Source: CAMYMQ01 sp963730305 (lineage in GTDB: Bacteria > Pseudomonadota > Alphaproteobacteria > Bin65). Taken from it: DNA of 64,000 bases. Under the pieces are notes generated by a model. That model did not search any database. It saw nothing but the letters and a program-made list of their open reading frames with translations, and was not told the DNA's origin. The stretch spans positions 1,054,001 through 1,118,000 of the forward strand of contig CAVSRB010000003.1 in assembly GCA_963730305.1 (NCBI GenBank), given 5' to 3'. Shown here in pieces: positions 7,420 to 17,046 of the stretch (its first letter is position 1; every line of letters begins with the position of its first letter). The position numbers and the translations under genes were made by a program.

Positions 7420-8761
7420 ACTTGGCGATTGCCGCGCGGGCGCCGGCGATCGCCTGGTCGACGAAACGGTCGGCGGCGCCGACATAGTTGGCCGGCGACC
7501 GCAGCGAATCCCAGTCGACCGGCGCCTGGGTGCGCTCGCGGAGCACGTCGATCAGGTGTCTGCCGTTCTCGGCGACCGCGACGCAGGCGTCCTTGACCAG
7601 CGCCTGCGCCTCCGGCCGGGTCATGTGGTCGGCCAGCGCGAAACTCGCCGCCTCGGCCAGGACCAGGCCGTTGCTGGCCTCGAGGTTGGCGGTCATGCGC
7701 GCGGTATCGACGTGCAGCCGCTCGATCAGGCCGGCGGCATGGTTCAGCGCCGCGCCGCAATGGGCCAGCATCGGCGGCAGCGACATCCATTCGAGCTGCC
7801 ATCCGGCCCCACCGCGCTCGTGCTCCTGGATCTGCGCCTGGTGGACGGCGGCGAGCAGCGTCGCGTTCATTCGCGCCAGCGAGACCAGGGTCTCGGCGGC
7901 GACCGGGTTGGCCTTCTGGGGCATGGTGCTCGACCCGCCGCGGCCGCCGCCGTGGTCGCGGACCTCGCCGACCTCGGTCTGGGCGAGCAGCACCAGGTCC
8001 TGGCCCATCTTGCCCAGGCTGCCGGTGACCAGCGACAGCCAGTCGGCCAGCTCGGCGATACGGTCGCGCTGGGTGTGCCACGGCAGGTCCGGCGCGGCCA
8101 GCCCGAGCTCGGCCGCGAACGCCTGGGCCACGTCGGCGCCGCGGTCGCCCATCGCCGCGAGCGTCCCCGCCGCGCCGCCGAGCTGGACCGCGAACACCCG
8201 CCCCCACATCTCGCGCAACCGCTGGTGATGGCGGGCCAGCGGCGACAGCCAGCCCGCGGCCTTGACGCCGAACGTCGTCGGCAGCGCCTGCTGGGAGCGG
8301 GTGCGGGCGACCATGATGGTCGCCCGGTGCGCGTCCGCCAGCGCCGCCAGCGCCTCGACCAGCGCGGCGATCCGTCGGGCGAAGGCGTCGACCACGTCGC
8401 GGGCCTGCAGGACGAAGGCGGTGTCGACGATGTCCTGGCTGGTTGCGCCCCAGTGGACGAAGGGCGCCGCCTCCTCGCCCGCCGCCTTGCGGAGCTGGGC
8501 GACCAGGGCGATGGTCGGCACGCCCGACTTCTCGGTGTCGATGCCGATGGTCACCAGGTCGGGCGTGAAACTCTCGGCCGCGGTCGCGATGCAGTCGGCG
8601 GCGAAGGACGGGATCAGGCCCAGCTTCGCCTGGGCCTTGGCCAGCGCCACCTCGGCCGCGACCATCGCCTTGACGGTCGCGACATCGTCGAAGGTGGCGG
8701 CGACGAACGGATCGGCGAGAAGCGGACCCAGGATGCGTGAATCGGTGGCGCTGATCGTCAT
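7409..8761 (-). CDS. pcaB: 3-carboxy-cis,cis-muconate cycloisomerase
   Basis: 450-residue member of the fumarase/aspartase/adenylosuccinate lyase superfamily. The signature loop GGSSTMPQKANPV is present, as are the second conserved region GATSQDIVDTA and the helical core. PcaB converts beta-carboxy-cis,cis-muconate, the product of protocatechuate 3,4-dioxygenase, to gamma-carboxymuconolactone in the cytoplasm. It directly follows pcaG (36 bp gap) in the same direction, as in many pca operons. Length is normal for PcaB. The start gives MTISATDSRILGPLLADP, the usual N-terminus. Confidence 0.93.
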   Translation of the reverse strand: MTISATDSRILGPLLADPFVAATFDDVATVKAMVAAEVALAKAQAKLGLIPSFAADCIATAAESFTPDLVTIGIDTEKSGVPTIALVAQLRKAAGEEAAPFVHWGATSQDIVDTAFVLQARDVVDAFARRIAALVEALAALADAHRATIMVARTRSQQALPTTFGVKAAGWLSPLARHHQRLREMWGRVFAVQLGGAAGTLAAMGDRGADVAQAFAAELGLAAPDLPWHTQRDRIAELADWLSLVTGSLGKMGQDLVLLAQTEVGEVRDHGGGRGGSSTMPQKANPVAAETLVSLARMNATLLAAVHQAQIQEHERGGAGWQLEWMSLPPMLAHCGAALNHAAGLIERLHVDTARMTANLEASNGLVLAEAASFALADHMTRPEAQALVKDACVAVAENGRHLIDVLRERTQAPVDWDSLRSPANYVGAADRFVDQAIAGARAAIAKSRS

Positions 8762-8797
8762 GACCTCGCGGCCGGTCCCTTCCGCGGCGCGCTTCCG

Positions 8798-9394
8798 CTA
8801 CACGTCGAAGAAGACCGTCTCGCCGTCCCCTTGCAGCCTGATGTCGAACCGATAGACCTTGCGGCCATGCACCTGGCGGACGTCGCCGATCAGGGTGCCG
8901 CGCCGCGCCTCGTCGACCGTGTTGAGCACGGGGTCGATCGAGTTGGCCTCCGCCTCGTCCGAGAAGTAGACGCGGGTATAGGCGTGCACGAGCATGCCGC
9001 GGGCGAACACCACGACGTTGACGTGCGGCGCCTGGGGCGCGTTGCCCCGGCCCGGCACCGGCCCCGGCTTGACCGTGTCGAACCAGAAGGCGCCGTTCGC
9101 ATCGGTGCCCGACCGGCCGAAGCCGGCGAAGGCCTGGTCGGTCGGGACGTCGTCGCGCGGGTCGTCGGGATGGGCGTAGCGGCCGGCGGCGTTGGCCTGC
9201 CAGATCTCGACCAGGGCGTCCGGCACCGGCTGGCCCTCGCCGTCGAGCACCCGGCCCTCGATGCGGATGACCTCGCCCTGGGTGTCGTCGCCGACCAGGA
9301 CGTTGCCGGCGATGCCTTGATGGCCGTAGGGCTCTGGCGTCAGGGCGTAGGCGAAGAACGGGCCGACCGTCTGGGATGGCGTCTGTCCCGACAT
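8798..9394 (-). CDS. pcaG: protocatechuate 3,4-dioxygenase alpha subunit
   Basis: 198-residue alpha subunit of the intradiol ring-cleaving enzyme. It has the intradiol fold (PVPDALVEIWQANAAGRYAHP) but lacks the full set of iron ligands, which the beta subunit supplies. The typical N-terminus (PSQTVGPFFAYAL) and C-terminus (YRFDIRLQGDGETVFFDV) are intact. The ATG lies 2 bp after the pcaH stop (TGAGCATG), a coupled arrangement. Together with PcaH it opens protocatechuate to beta-carboxymuconate. Confidence 0.94.
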   Translation of the reverse strand: MSGQTPSQTVGPFFAYALTPEPYGHQGIAGNVLVGDDTQGEVIRIEGRVLDGEGQPVPDALVEIWQANAAGRYAHPDDPRDDVPTDQAFAGFGRSGTDANGAFWFDTVKPGPVPGRGNAPQAPHVNVVVFARGMLVHAYTRVYFSDEAEANSIDPVLNTVDEARRGTLIGDVRQVHGRKVYRFDIRLQGDGETVFFDV

Positions 9395-9396
9395 GC

Positions 9397-10107
9397 TCAA
9401 TTCTCCATCGGCGTGGCGTCGCGGCCGCGCAGCACGATATCCCATTCGTAACCGAGCGCCCATTCCGGCTCGGTGATCTCGATCGAGAAGCCGGCGACCA
9501 GGCGCGCGCGCGCCTCCGGCGTCGGCACGCCGTTGAAGATCGGGTCGATCGGCTGGAGCGGGTCGCCCGGGAAATACATCTGGGTCACCAGCCGGGTGGC
9601 GAAGCTGGGGCCGAACAGCGAGAAGTGGATGTGGTTCGGCCGCCAGGCGTTGTAGTGGTTCTTCCACGGATAGGCGCCGGGCTTGACCGTGATGAAGCGG
9701 TAGCGGCCCTCGGCGTCGGTGACGCAGCGGCCGGCCCCGAGGAAGTTGGGGTCGAGCGGCGCGTCGTGCTGGTCGACCACGTGGATGTAGCGGCCGCAGG
9801 CGTTGGCCTGCCAGATCTCGATCAGGGTGTCGGGAACGGGCTTGCCGTTCTCGTCGACCACGCGGCCGGTGACGATGATCCGCTCGCCGATCGGCTCGCC
9901 GTTGACCGCGGCGTTCTTGGTCAGGTCGGCGTGGAGCGGGCCGATCGCGTCGGCGCTGAAGCGCGGCCCGGTGACCTCGGACAGGGTCTGGTCGAGCTTG
10001 ACCAGGCCCTGCTTGGGCGACCGCAGCACGGTCGACGCGTAGTCGGCGTGCAGGTAGGGCGGCTGCGCGTCCCAGTCGCGCGGTCGGTAGGTGGCATTCG
10101 GCGTCAC
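9397..10107 (-). CDS. pcaH: protocatechuate 3,4-dioxygenase beta subunit
   Basis: 236-residue catalytic beta subunit. The non-haem Fe(III) ligands are visible as Tyr107 (GRY), Tyr146 (GAYPW), His159 and His161 (NHIH), with the same spacing as Tyr108/Tyr147/His160/His162 of characterised enzymes. The start is a GTG at 10107, chosen because AAGGAGG lies 9 nt upstream and it gives the family N-terminus TPNATYRPRDW; a longer reading would run into pcaC. It lies between pcaC and pcaG, so the order is pcaD-C-H-G-B. Confidence 0.94.
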   Translation of the reverse strand: MTPNATYRPRDWDAQPPYLHADYASTVLRSPKQGLVKLDQTLSEVTGPRFSADAIGPLHADLTKNAAVNGEPIGERIIVTGRVVDENGKPVPDTLIEIWQANACGRYIHVVDQHDAPLDPNFLGAGRCVTDAEGRYRFITVKPGAYPWKNHYNAWRPNHIHFSLFGPSFATRLVTQMYFPGDPLQPIDPIFNGVPTPEARARLVAGFSIEITEPEWALGYEWDIVLRGRDATPMEN

Positions 10108-10121
10108 GGTCGACGTCCTCC

Positions 10122-10505
10122 TTACGCTTGCTCTTCCATTTCCTTGAAGGTCTGCTTCGCGATCGCGAAGGCCCGGTTCCCGGCGGGGACCCCGGCGTAA
10201 GCGGTAACATGCAGCAGCGCTTCGATGATCTCGCCTTTTGTCGCGCCGGTGTTGCGCGAGGCCCGGATGTGCAGGGCGAGCTCCTCGTGGTGGCCGAGCG
10301 CGCCGAGGATGCACAGCGTCATCAGGCTGCGCGTGCGCCGGTCGACCCCGGGGCGGGTCCAGATCCGGCCCCAGACGGTCTCGGTGATGTAGCGCTGGAA
10401 GTCCTCGTCGAAGTCGGTGATCGCCTTGCTGGCGCGGTCGACATGGGCGTCGCCGAGCACGCCGCGGCGAACCGCCATCCCGTCGTCGTAACGGTCGTCA
10501 GACAA
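10122..10505 (-). CDS. pcaC: 4-carboxymuconolactone decarboxylase
   Basis: 127-residue CMD-family protein (AhpD-like fold), which decarboxylates gamma-carboxymuconolactone to beta-ketoadipate enol-lactone. The N-terminal block (RRGVLGDAHVDRA), FDEDFQRYITETVWG and the central LCILGALGHHEELALHIRA are typical. It is a free-standing protein, not fused to PcaD as in PcaL. The start overlaps the end of pcaD by 8 bp. Length is normal. Confidence 0.93.
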   Translation of the reverse strand: MSDDRYDDGMAVRRGVLGDAHVDRASKAITDFDEDFQRYITETVWGRIWTRPGVDRRTRSLMTLCILGALGHHEELALHIRASRNTGATKGEIIEALLHVTAYAGVPAGNRAFAIAKQTFKEMEEQA

Positions 10506-11304
10506 GCTCGTTCTCCTCGAGGAAAGCGGTGATCCGGTCGGCGAGCGCCTGGGGCTGCTCGATGCTGGGCAGGTGGCCGGCGCCGTCGATCGCCGCGAAG
10601 GCGGCGCCGGGGATCAGCCCGGCGAAGGCCTCGACCATCTCGGGCGGGGTCGCGCCGTCCTGCGCCCCGCAGACGACCAGGGTCGGCACGTCGATCCGGC
10701 CGGCGTCGGCGGTAAGGTCGGAATCGCGCAGCGCGGCGCAGACGCCGATATAGCCGTCGAGCGGCGTGCGCGTGAGCATGTTGCCCCAGCCGGCCAGCGC
10801 GTCCGGGTCGCCGGTGCGCAGCGCCGGCGCGAACCAGCGCTCGAGGATCGCGTCGGCGATGGACCCGATGCCCCCGGCCTCGAGCGCGGCGATGCGCTGG
10901 GCCCACATCTCGTCGGTTCCGATCTTGGCGGCGGTGTCGCACAGGATCAGGCCGCGGATGCGCTTGGTGCCCAGCGCCTTGAGCTGCTGGGCGATCTGGC
11001 CGCCGACCGAGACGCCGCACAGGATCACGTCGTCGAAACCGGTCGCGTCCATCAACCGGTCGAGATCGGTGGCGAGCTGGACCATCGAATAGGGCGCCGG
11101 CGTGCAGCCGCTCAGCCCATGGCCGCGCTTGTCGTAGCGCAGGAAGCGATAGCCGGGGCCGAGCGCGGCGAGCAGCCCGTCCCAGATGCGCAGGTCGGTG
11201 CCGAGCGAATTGACGAAGACGATCGCCGGTCCCCCGCCGTCGCCGTCGACCGCATAGTGGGTGACGATGTCGCCGGTCGGCGCGAAGGTGAGCCCGTTGC
11301 CCAT
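10498..11304 (-). CDS. pcaD: 3-oxoadipate enol-lactonase
   Basis: 268-residue alpha/beta-hydrolase. The nucleophile elbow GVSVG (Ser), the acid in the strand LVVCGAQDGATPPE and the His in IDGAGHLPSIEQP form the catalytic triad. PcaD hydrolyses beta-ketoadipate enol-lactone to 3-oxoadipate. It is cotranscribed with pcaC (8-bp overlap) and follows iorB by 6 bp, so the oxidoreductase pair probably belongs to the same transcript. Normal length. Confidence 0.92.
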   Translation of the reverse strand: MGNGLTFAPTGDIVTHYAVDGDGGGPAIVFVNSLGTDLRIWDGLLAALGPGYRFLRYDKRGHGLSGCTPAPYSMVQLATDLDRLMDATGFDDVILCGVSVGGQIAQQLKALGTKRIRGLILCDTAAKIGTDEMWAQRIAALEAGGIGSIADAILERWFAPALRTGDPDALAGWGNMLTRTPLDGYIGVCAALRDSDLTADAGRIDVPTLVVCGAQDGATPPEMVEAFAGLIPGAAFAAIDGAGHLPSIEQPQALADRITAFLEENELV

Positions 11305-11310
11305 GCGCGC

Positions 11311-12910
11311 CTAGGCGACCCTGCGCTCGTCCGCGGGTGCAGACGCCGCTGCCGCCGCCGCGGCGACCTCGGGCGTGGGCGTGTCCGCGCCGCCGTCCTG
11401 CAACTCGGCCAGGGTCTGGGTCAGCGTCTCGCCTTCGGGATCGGCCAGCGCCGCGTCGCGTGCCTTGGCGATCGCCGCGGCCGCCTCGCTCGGCGCGATC
11501 TCACCCGAGAGCGCGGGCGCGATCAGCGCCTCGCGGATGCGGGCCATGTTGCCGCTGCCGCGCCGGTGGGTGCTGCCGTAGCCCTTGATCAGCCGGGCGC
11601 ACTCGGCGATCTCCCGCGCCAGCGCGATGTCGAGCGCCGCCGCCCGGGCGACGTCGTCGAGCCACTGCTCGATCGCCGCCTGTTCGACGCCGTAGCGGTA
11701 GGTGCGGCGGCGGATGCGGCGCAGGTTGGCGAGGAAGCGCAGCTTGAGGAAGCCCGAGACGGTGGTCGAATTCGAGCTCCATCGGCCACGACTGGTCATC
11801 GAGCCGGCCGTTGCGCTCGGCCTTGGCCAGCCGGCGACGCGCCATGCCGGCCGGCAGGATGTCGCAGACCTCGGCAACGCCCGGCTTGAAGAACTCGGTC
11901 ACGCGGACGAGGTCGCCCGGGTCGGCCTGGGTCTCGCCGCGGATGCGGGCGAACCGCTCCGGCCGGGTCTTGAGCGCGGCGACCCGGATGATGTCCTCGT
12001 AGGACATGCGAACCGCGAGATGACGGGCGACCGCCGCCAACAGGCCCTCGTCCATGTCGCGGAACCGGTCGAGCCGGTCGAGATAGAGCGCGGCGTAGCG
12101 CGCGTCCTGATAGTCGGTCTGGCGTGCGACGCCGAGCGAAACGAGATCGCGCACGGCGGCGGGATAGGCCTCGACCCGGCCGGCGAGCGCCGCCGCCGGC
12201 GAGGTCGCCGCCTTGCGCTTGGCAGCCTTGGCGGGCGCCTCGGTCTCGGCCCCCTCGCCGCTCACCGCGGCAAAGCCGGAGTCGAACCCCTTCAGGTTGG
12301 CCGCGACCGCCTTGCCCTCGGCGCGGATCGCGTCCTCGAACGCCGCGCGCGGGATCGGCAGCGTGCCGGCGCCGGCGACGACGCCGAGCATGACCGCGCT
12401 GACCGGCGCGCCGGCCGCGGCGGCCATCACCGCCATGTCGACCAGCTTGTGGTCCTTCGACCGTTCCGCCACCGCCTTGCGCAGGGCGTCCGGGTCGAAC
12501 TCGCCGTCGCCCATCGCCATCTTTTCCTTGGTGGTCAGGACGCGGCTGGTCGAGGCGATCAGGCGGGTGCGGTCGGGGGTGACGAAGCCGTTGAGGATCG
12601 CCCGGGCGGTCTCCATCAGCTCGGACGACACGAACAGGTCGACCTCGCCGGGGGCCGGCGACAGCGACATCACCGGCTTGCGGTCGCCGAGCGCACTGCG
12701 CGGCTCGGGCCAGACCTCGACGTAATAGGTGGTCGCGCCGGTGCGCTGGGCGACGCCGGGGATCGAGGTGCTCTGGATGACCAGGTCGCTGGCGCGCGCG
12801 GCGGTGACGATCCAGTCGGTCAGCACGCCGCCGCCCTCGCCGCCGAGCGCGGCGATGAGCACGGTGATCGGACGGGTGGTCTCGGTGCCGGTGGTTGGGC
12901 TCTGGCTCAT
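11311..12910 (-). pseudogene. iorB: indolepyruvate ferredoxin oxidoreductase subunit beta-like (frameshifted)
   Basis: Beta (gamma-domain) subunit of a 2-oxoacid:ferredoxin oxidoreductase. The N-terminal domain begins ITVLIAALGGEGGGVLTDW, the usual IorB start; a long C-terminal extension follows, giving about 532 aa. The frame breaks near 11772: ...SWPMEL is followed by the true continuation STTVSGFLKLRFLANLRR one frame later. Removing one base restores it. The ATG overlaps the iorA stop as ATGA. Known IorAB enzymes convert arylpyruvates to aryl-acetyl-CoA with ferredoxin; the frequent partner in alphaproteobacteria is this long IorB form. Its reason for being next to pcaD is unclear. Confidence 0.8.
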
Positions 12911-15049
12911 CGCGCCGCTCCCCGGCCCTGCATCAGGCCGATCACGCCGTTGCGGATCTGCTGGACCATCCGTTCCATGCCGCCCGGGTTGCGCACCCGC
13001 TCGGCCCGGTAGAAGGACGGGCACAGGGTCGCCGCATGGGCGACCTCGCCGCACAGGCCGCAGCCGACGCAGCTCTGGATCACGGTCGCCACCGGGTCTT
13101 CGCGCAGCGGATCCGGGCTCGGCTTGACCGTCAGGCTGGGGCAGCCCGACAGGCGGATGCAGGAATGGTCGCCGGTGCAGATCTCGTCGTCGATGCCGAA
13201 GCGCGGGATCTCGACCCGCTCCTGGGCCTTGAGCTTCTCGGCATTCTCGGCGCGCAGCCGGCGCTGCCGGGCCAACTGGCACTCGCCCTCGGCGACGATG
13301 ACCTTGAGGCCCTTCGTCGGCGTGGTCAGCGCCTCGCGCAGGGCCTCGACCATCACCGACACCGAATAGGTGCGTATCCGCTGGATCCAGGGGATGCCGA
13401 GGGTCCTGAGCGTCGCCTCGATGTCGGCGCCGGTCGGCTCGCCGTCGCGGCCGCCGGGGCTGTTCGGGATGAACTGCTGGCCGGTCGCCGAGGTGTAGCC
13501 GTTCTGCATGATCACCAGGACCGAATCGCCCCGGTTGAGCTGGGCCGAGACCACGCCCGAGACGAGGCCGTTATGCCAGAAGCCGCCGTCGCCCATGATC
13601 GAGATCGAGCGGCGTTCCTGGAACGGCGCGACCGCGGCGGCGCTGGCCAGCGACATGCCGTAGCCGAGGATCGAGTTGCCCATCGAGAAGGGCTCGAAGG
13701 TGCCGAAGGCGTGGCAGCCGATGTCGGCGGCGATGTGGACCTTGCCGATGTCGCTCTGCAGGATCTTGAGCGCCGAGAACACCGGCCGCTCCGGGCAGCC
13801 GGTGCAGAAGGTCGGCGGCCGCGGCGGCAGCGGCCGGCCGATCGCGTCCGCGGCGTCCTCGCGGATGCGCGTGGCCGACGGCAGGCCGTCCAGACCGTCC
13901 ATGTCGTAGCCCTTGGGCGACACGGCCCGCAGGAAGGCGACGAGTCCTTCTTGGAGCACTTCGGCGGAATACTCGCCCGCCGGCGGCAGCACGTCCTTGC
14001 CGAAGACCGGGGTCTGGACGTCGGCCTTGCGCAGGAAGGTGTTGATCTGGTGCTCGATATATTCCGGGTTGCCCTCCTCGAGCACGAGGACGCCGCGCTT
14101 GCCGGCGGCGAACTCGACCATCTGCTCGGGCACCAGCGGGTGGGTGACGTTGAGCACCATGAGCGGGATGCGGCTCTGGCCGAAGGCGTCGGCCAGCCCC
14201 AGGGTCTGCAGCCGCCGGATCAGGCCGTTGTAGAGCCCGCCCTGGAGGATGATGCCGACGTCGTCGAGATCGCCGTCCATGAATTCGTTGAGCTTGTGCT
14301 CGACGATATACTTGCGCGCCGCGGGCAGCCGCTCCTCGACCTTGAGCTTCTCCTGGACGAAGGTCACCGGCGGATGGGCGAGCCGCCCATAGTTGAAAGT
14401 GGCCGGGTCGCTGCAGCTTGTGCCGGGTGCTGACCGGCGGCGGCACGTTGTCCTTGGCGGTGAACTCGCCCTGGATGTGGCAGGCACGGATGCGCAGCTC
14501 CATGATCACCGGCGTGTTCGACGCCTCGGACAGGGCGAAGGCGTGCTCGACCGTATCGACGATCTTCTGCAGGTCGGGACGCGGGTCGAGCAGCCACATG
14601 GTCGACTTCATCGCCATGGCGTGCGTGCGCTCCTGGATCACGCTGGCGCCTTCCCCGGAATCGCCGCCCGAGATGATCAGCGCGCCGCCCATCACGCCCG
14701 GCGAGGTCAGGTTCGACAGCGCGTCGGCGGCGACGTTGGTGCCGACGATCGACTTCCAGGTCACCGCGCCGCGCAGCGGATAGTTCAGCGACGCGCCCAG
14801 CATCGCCGCCGCCGAAGCCTCGTTGGTGCAGGTCTCGACGTGGATGCCGAGCTCGTCCATCAGCTCGTCGGCGTCGACCAGCACGTCGATCAGGTGCGAC
14901 ACCGGCGCGCCCTGGTAGCCGCCGACATAGGCGACTCCCGACTGCAGCAGCGCCTTGGTCACCGCGAGGATGCCCTCGCCGTGGAACACCTCGCCGTCGC
15001 CCAGCCGCAGCCGGCCGATTTCCTTCTTGAACGAACGTTCGGCGCTCAT
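12907..15049 (-). pseudogene. iorA: indolepyruvate ferredoxin oxidoreductase subunit alpha-like (frameshifted)
   Basis: 713-aa (after repair) thiamine-diphosphate subunit. The N-terminal domain carries GYQGAPVSHLIDVL and the 2-oxoacid-binding region; the TPP domain has TFCTGCPERP, GDGGFWHNG and IMQNGYTSATGQ; the C-terminus has two cysteine-rich iron-sulfur motifs (ICTGDHSCIRLSGCP and CVGCGLCGEVAHAATLCP). The frame breaks near 14412, between KL and SDPATFNYGRL, and is restored by removing one base. It starts at the ATG behind GGGAGGG. It is the first gene of the pca run, so its promoter probably drives pcaD-C-H-G-B. Electron partner ferredoxin is not encoded nearby. Confidence 0.82.
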
Positions 15050-15128
15050 CGGCAGCCCTCCCGTGCTGTTCCGCCCGTCGCCCCGCGCCTTCGGCGGCGC
15101 TTTCCCCGGGTCCGGGACCGGTCGGAGC

Positions 15129-15156
15129 AATTTAGAGTCGCTCCAGACTAATCCAA
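15129..15156 (-). promoter_or_regulatory. candidate sigma-70 promoter of the iorAB-pca run
   Basis: On the minus strand -35 TTGGAT (15156-15151), 16-bp spacer, -10 TAAATT (15134-15129). An inverted repeat GGAGC-N11-GCTCC (15124-15144) overlaps the -10 box and could be an operator. This is the only AT-richer patch upstream of iorA. Confidence 0.45.
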
Positions 15157-15209
15157 GACCGCGGGGGGCGTTCAACTATCTTTCGGTAGGCGCCATGCGT
15201 TGCCCGCGA

Positions 15210-16085
15210 TCACCGGAACACGACCGTGCGGCTGCCGTTGAGCAGGACGCGACGCTCCAGGTGCCATTTCACGGCGCGGGCCAGCACGGCGCATTCGACG
15301 TCGCGGCCCATCGAGACGAAGTCCTCGCCCGACATGGCGTGGTCCACCCGGTCGACGTCCTGCTCGATGATCGGCCCCTCGTCGAGGTCCTCGGTGACGT
15401 AGTGCGCGGTGGCGCCGATCAGCTTGACCCCGCGGCCGTGCGCCTGGTGATACGGCCGGGCGCCCTTGAAGCTGGGCAGGAAGGAGTGGTGGATGTTGAT
15501 CACCCGGCCGGGCAGCCGCCGGCACAGCTCGGGCGACAGCACCTGCATGTAGCGGGCCAGGATCACCAGGTCGACCTGCTCCTGGTCGACCAGGTCGAGC
15601 AGCTTGGCCTCCTGCTCGGCCTTGGTGTCCTTGGTCACCGGCAGGTGGACGAAGGGAAGGTCGTAGGAGCCGACCAGCTCCTCGAAGTCGCGGTGGTTGG
15701 AGACGACCGCGGGAATTTCCATGCCGAGCGCCCCGATGCGCCAGCGGAACAAGAGGTCGTTGAGGCAGTGGCCGAAGCGCGAGACCATGATCAGCACGCG
15801 CGGCCGCTCGCCGACGCGGGTGAAGGCCGAGGTCATGCCGTATTCGGCGGCGATGCCCTGGAACGCCTTCTCGAAGGTCTCGGCGTCGCGGATCTTGCCC
15901 TCCGCGCGGAAGCAGACGCGCATGAAGAAGTTGCCGTCGGCGGGATCGCCGAACTGGGCGCTCTCGACGATGTTGCACGCGTTCGAGGTCAGGAACTGCG
16001 CGACGTTGGCGACGATGCCGCGCCGGTCCGGGCAACTGAGGGTGAGGATGAAGAGATGATCGATCTCTCCAGTAGCTTCTGCCAT
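15210..16085 (-). CDS. purU: formyltetrahydrofolate deformylase
   Basis: 291-residue PurU: N-terminal ACT domain (residues about 9-90, FILTLSCPDRRGIVANVAQFL) followed by a formyltransferase-like hydrolase domain with NIHHSFLPSFKGARPYHQA, the His and Asp (DEGPIIEQD) catalytic positions. It hydrolyses 10-formyl-THF to formate and THF. The start at 16085 is chosen for the family N-terminus. It is the last gene of an operon with a MetF-like protein and metK, 22 bp behind the former. Together they could drain methyl-derived C1 units to formate. Confidence 0.92.
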   Translation of the reverse strand: MAEATGEIDHLFILTLSCPDRRGIVANVAQFLTSNACNIVESAQFGDPADGNFFMRVCFRAEGKIRDAETFEKAFQGIAAEYGMTSAFTRVGERPRVLIMVSRFGHCLNDLLFRWRIGALGMEIPAVVSNHRDFEELVGSYDLPFVHLPVTKDTKAEQEAKLLDLVDQEQVDLVILARYMQVLSPELCRRLPGRVINIHHSFLPSFKGARPYHQAHGRGVKLIGATAHYVTEDLDEGPIIEQDVDRVDHAMSGEDFVSMGRDVECAVLARAVKWHLERRVLLNGSRTVVFR

Positions 16086-16107
16086 GCCTGCCTTCCGTGA
16101 ATTGTGC

Positions 16108-17016
16108 CTAGCGGTCCCGATCGTGGTCGCGGCCCTGCGCCGCCTCGACCGCCCAGCGGGCCGTGCGTTCGAGCCCGCCGAAAGAGAAGAAGTGAGCGGA
16201 GACCCGCCCGCCGGCAAGGCCGGCCACCGACGCCGCGTCGAGCGCGTCGACGATGCCGTCCGGTGATACGCTGCGGACGAGCTGCGACGCCATCGCGAAT
16301 TTCTGGCCGATGCCGTCGAGCGGCATGCCGACGCCGCAGCGCAGGGCGTAGCGCACCAGCGCCTTGAGGCTGGCCGGCCCGGCCAGGCCGATGCGCACCG
16401 GCACGTCCGGTCGTCGCGCCCGCACGGTGTCGAGCCAGCGCAGGATCGGCGGCGCCTGGAAGCAGAACTGGGTGACGATCTCGACCTCGAAGCCGGCGCG
16501 GCCGGCCGCCTCCAGCTTGGCGTCGAGCGCCGCCGCGAGCACGTCGTCGGCGATCTTGGGGTGACCGTCGGGATAGCCGGCGAGCCCGACCCGCTCGATG
16601 CCGTAGGCGGACAACACGCCGCTCTCGATCACGTCGAGGCTGGAGGCATAGGGTCCACGCGGCGGATCGAGGTCGCCGCCGATCGCCAGCAGGCGGCGGA
16701 CGTCGGCCTCGCCGACCGCGCGCTCGACGAAGTCGGCCAGCGCCTTTGCGGTATCGAAATAGCGGGCGGCGAGATGCGGCACCGGCTCCAGGCCGGCAGC
16801 GCGCACGCGCCGCGCCGTGTCGATCTGCCGGTCGAGGGTGACGTGCGGCAGGGTGCTGAGGAAGATTTCCGCGCCCGGTGCGAGCAGACCCGCGAGCGCC
16901 TCGATCTCCTCCGGCTTGGGCAGGGTCGCTTCGAGCGACCAGCCGCCCATCACCGAGGCGCCCGCCGCCGGCGCGCTGTCCGGCGGCGCGGGCTGGGCCT
17001 TAGGTGTGGGCGGCAT
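16108..17016 (-). CDS. methylenetetrahydrofolate reductase-like protein (MetF family)
   Basis: 302-residue TIM-barrel protein resembling MetF: it has the strand-loop motifs IFLSTLPHV, GLEPVPHLAAR, LLAIGGDL (the ADP/FAD-contacting region) and TQFCFQAPPILRWLD. It is divergent in the N-terminus, where the usual catalytic SFEFFPPK block is not recognisable, replaced by GGWSLEATLPKPEEIEAL. Comparable divergent MetF proteins act in THF-dependent demethylation. It is cotranscribed with metK (30 bp) and purU (22 bp). Call: MetF family, exact reaction uncertain. Confidence 0.72.
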   Translation of the reverse strand: MPPTPKAQPAPPDSAPAAGASVMGGWSLEATLPKPEEIEALAGLLAPGAEIFLSTLPHVTLDRQIDTARRVRAAGLEPVPHLAARYFDTAKALADFVERAVGEADVRRLLAIGGDLDPPRGPYASSLDVIESGVLSAYGIERVGLAGYPDGHPKIADDVLAAALDAKLEAAGRAGFEVEIVTQFCFQAPPILRWLDTVRARRPDVPVRIGLAGPASLKALVRYALRCGVGMPLDGIGQKFAMASQLVRSVSPDGIVDALDAASVAGLAGGRVSAHFFSFGGLERTARWAVEAAQGRDHDRDR

Positions 17017-17046
17017 GGCGCATCGACTGCCCGCTCGCGGCCGCGC

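Noticed and set aside
11765..11780. GAATTCGAGCTC next to the iorB frameshift looks like a cloning-vector polylinker (EcoRI-SacI).
   Set aside because: Only these two sites occur, the flanking protein sequence is continuous with the family, and no other vector sequence is present. Chance is more likely.
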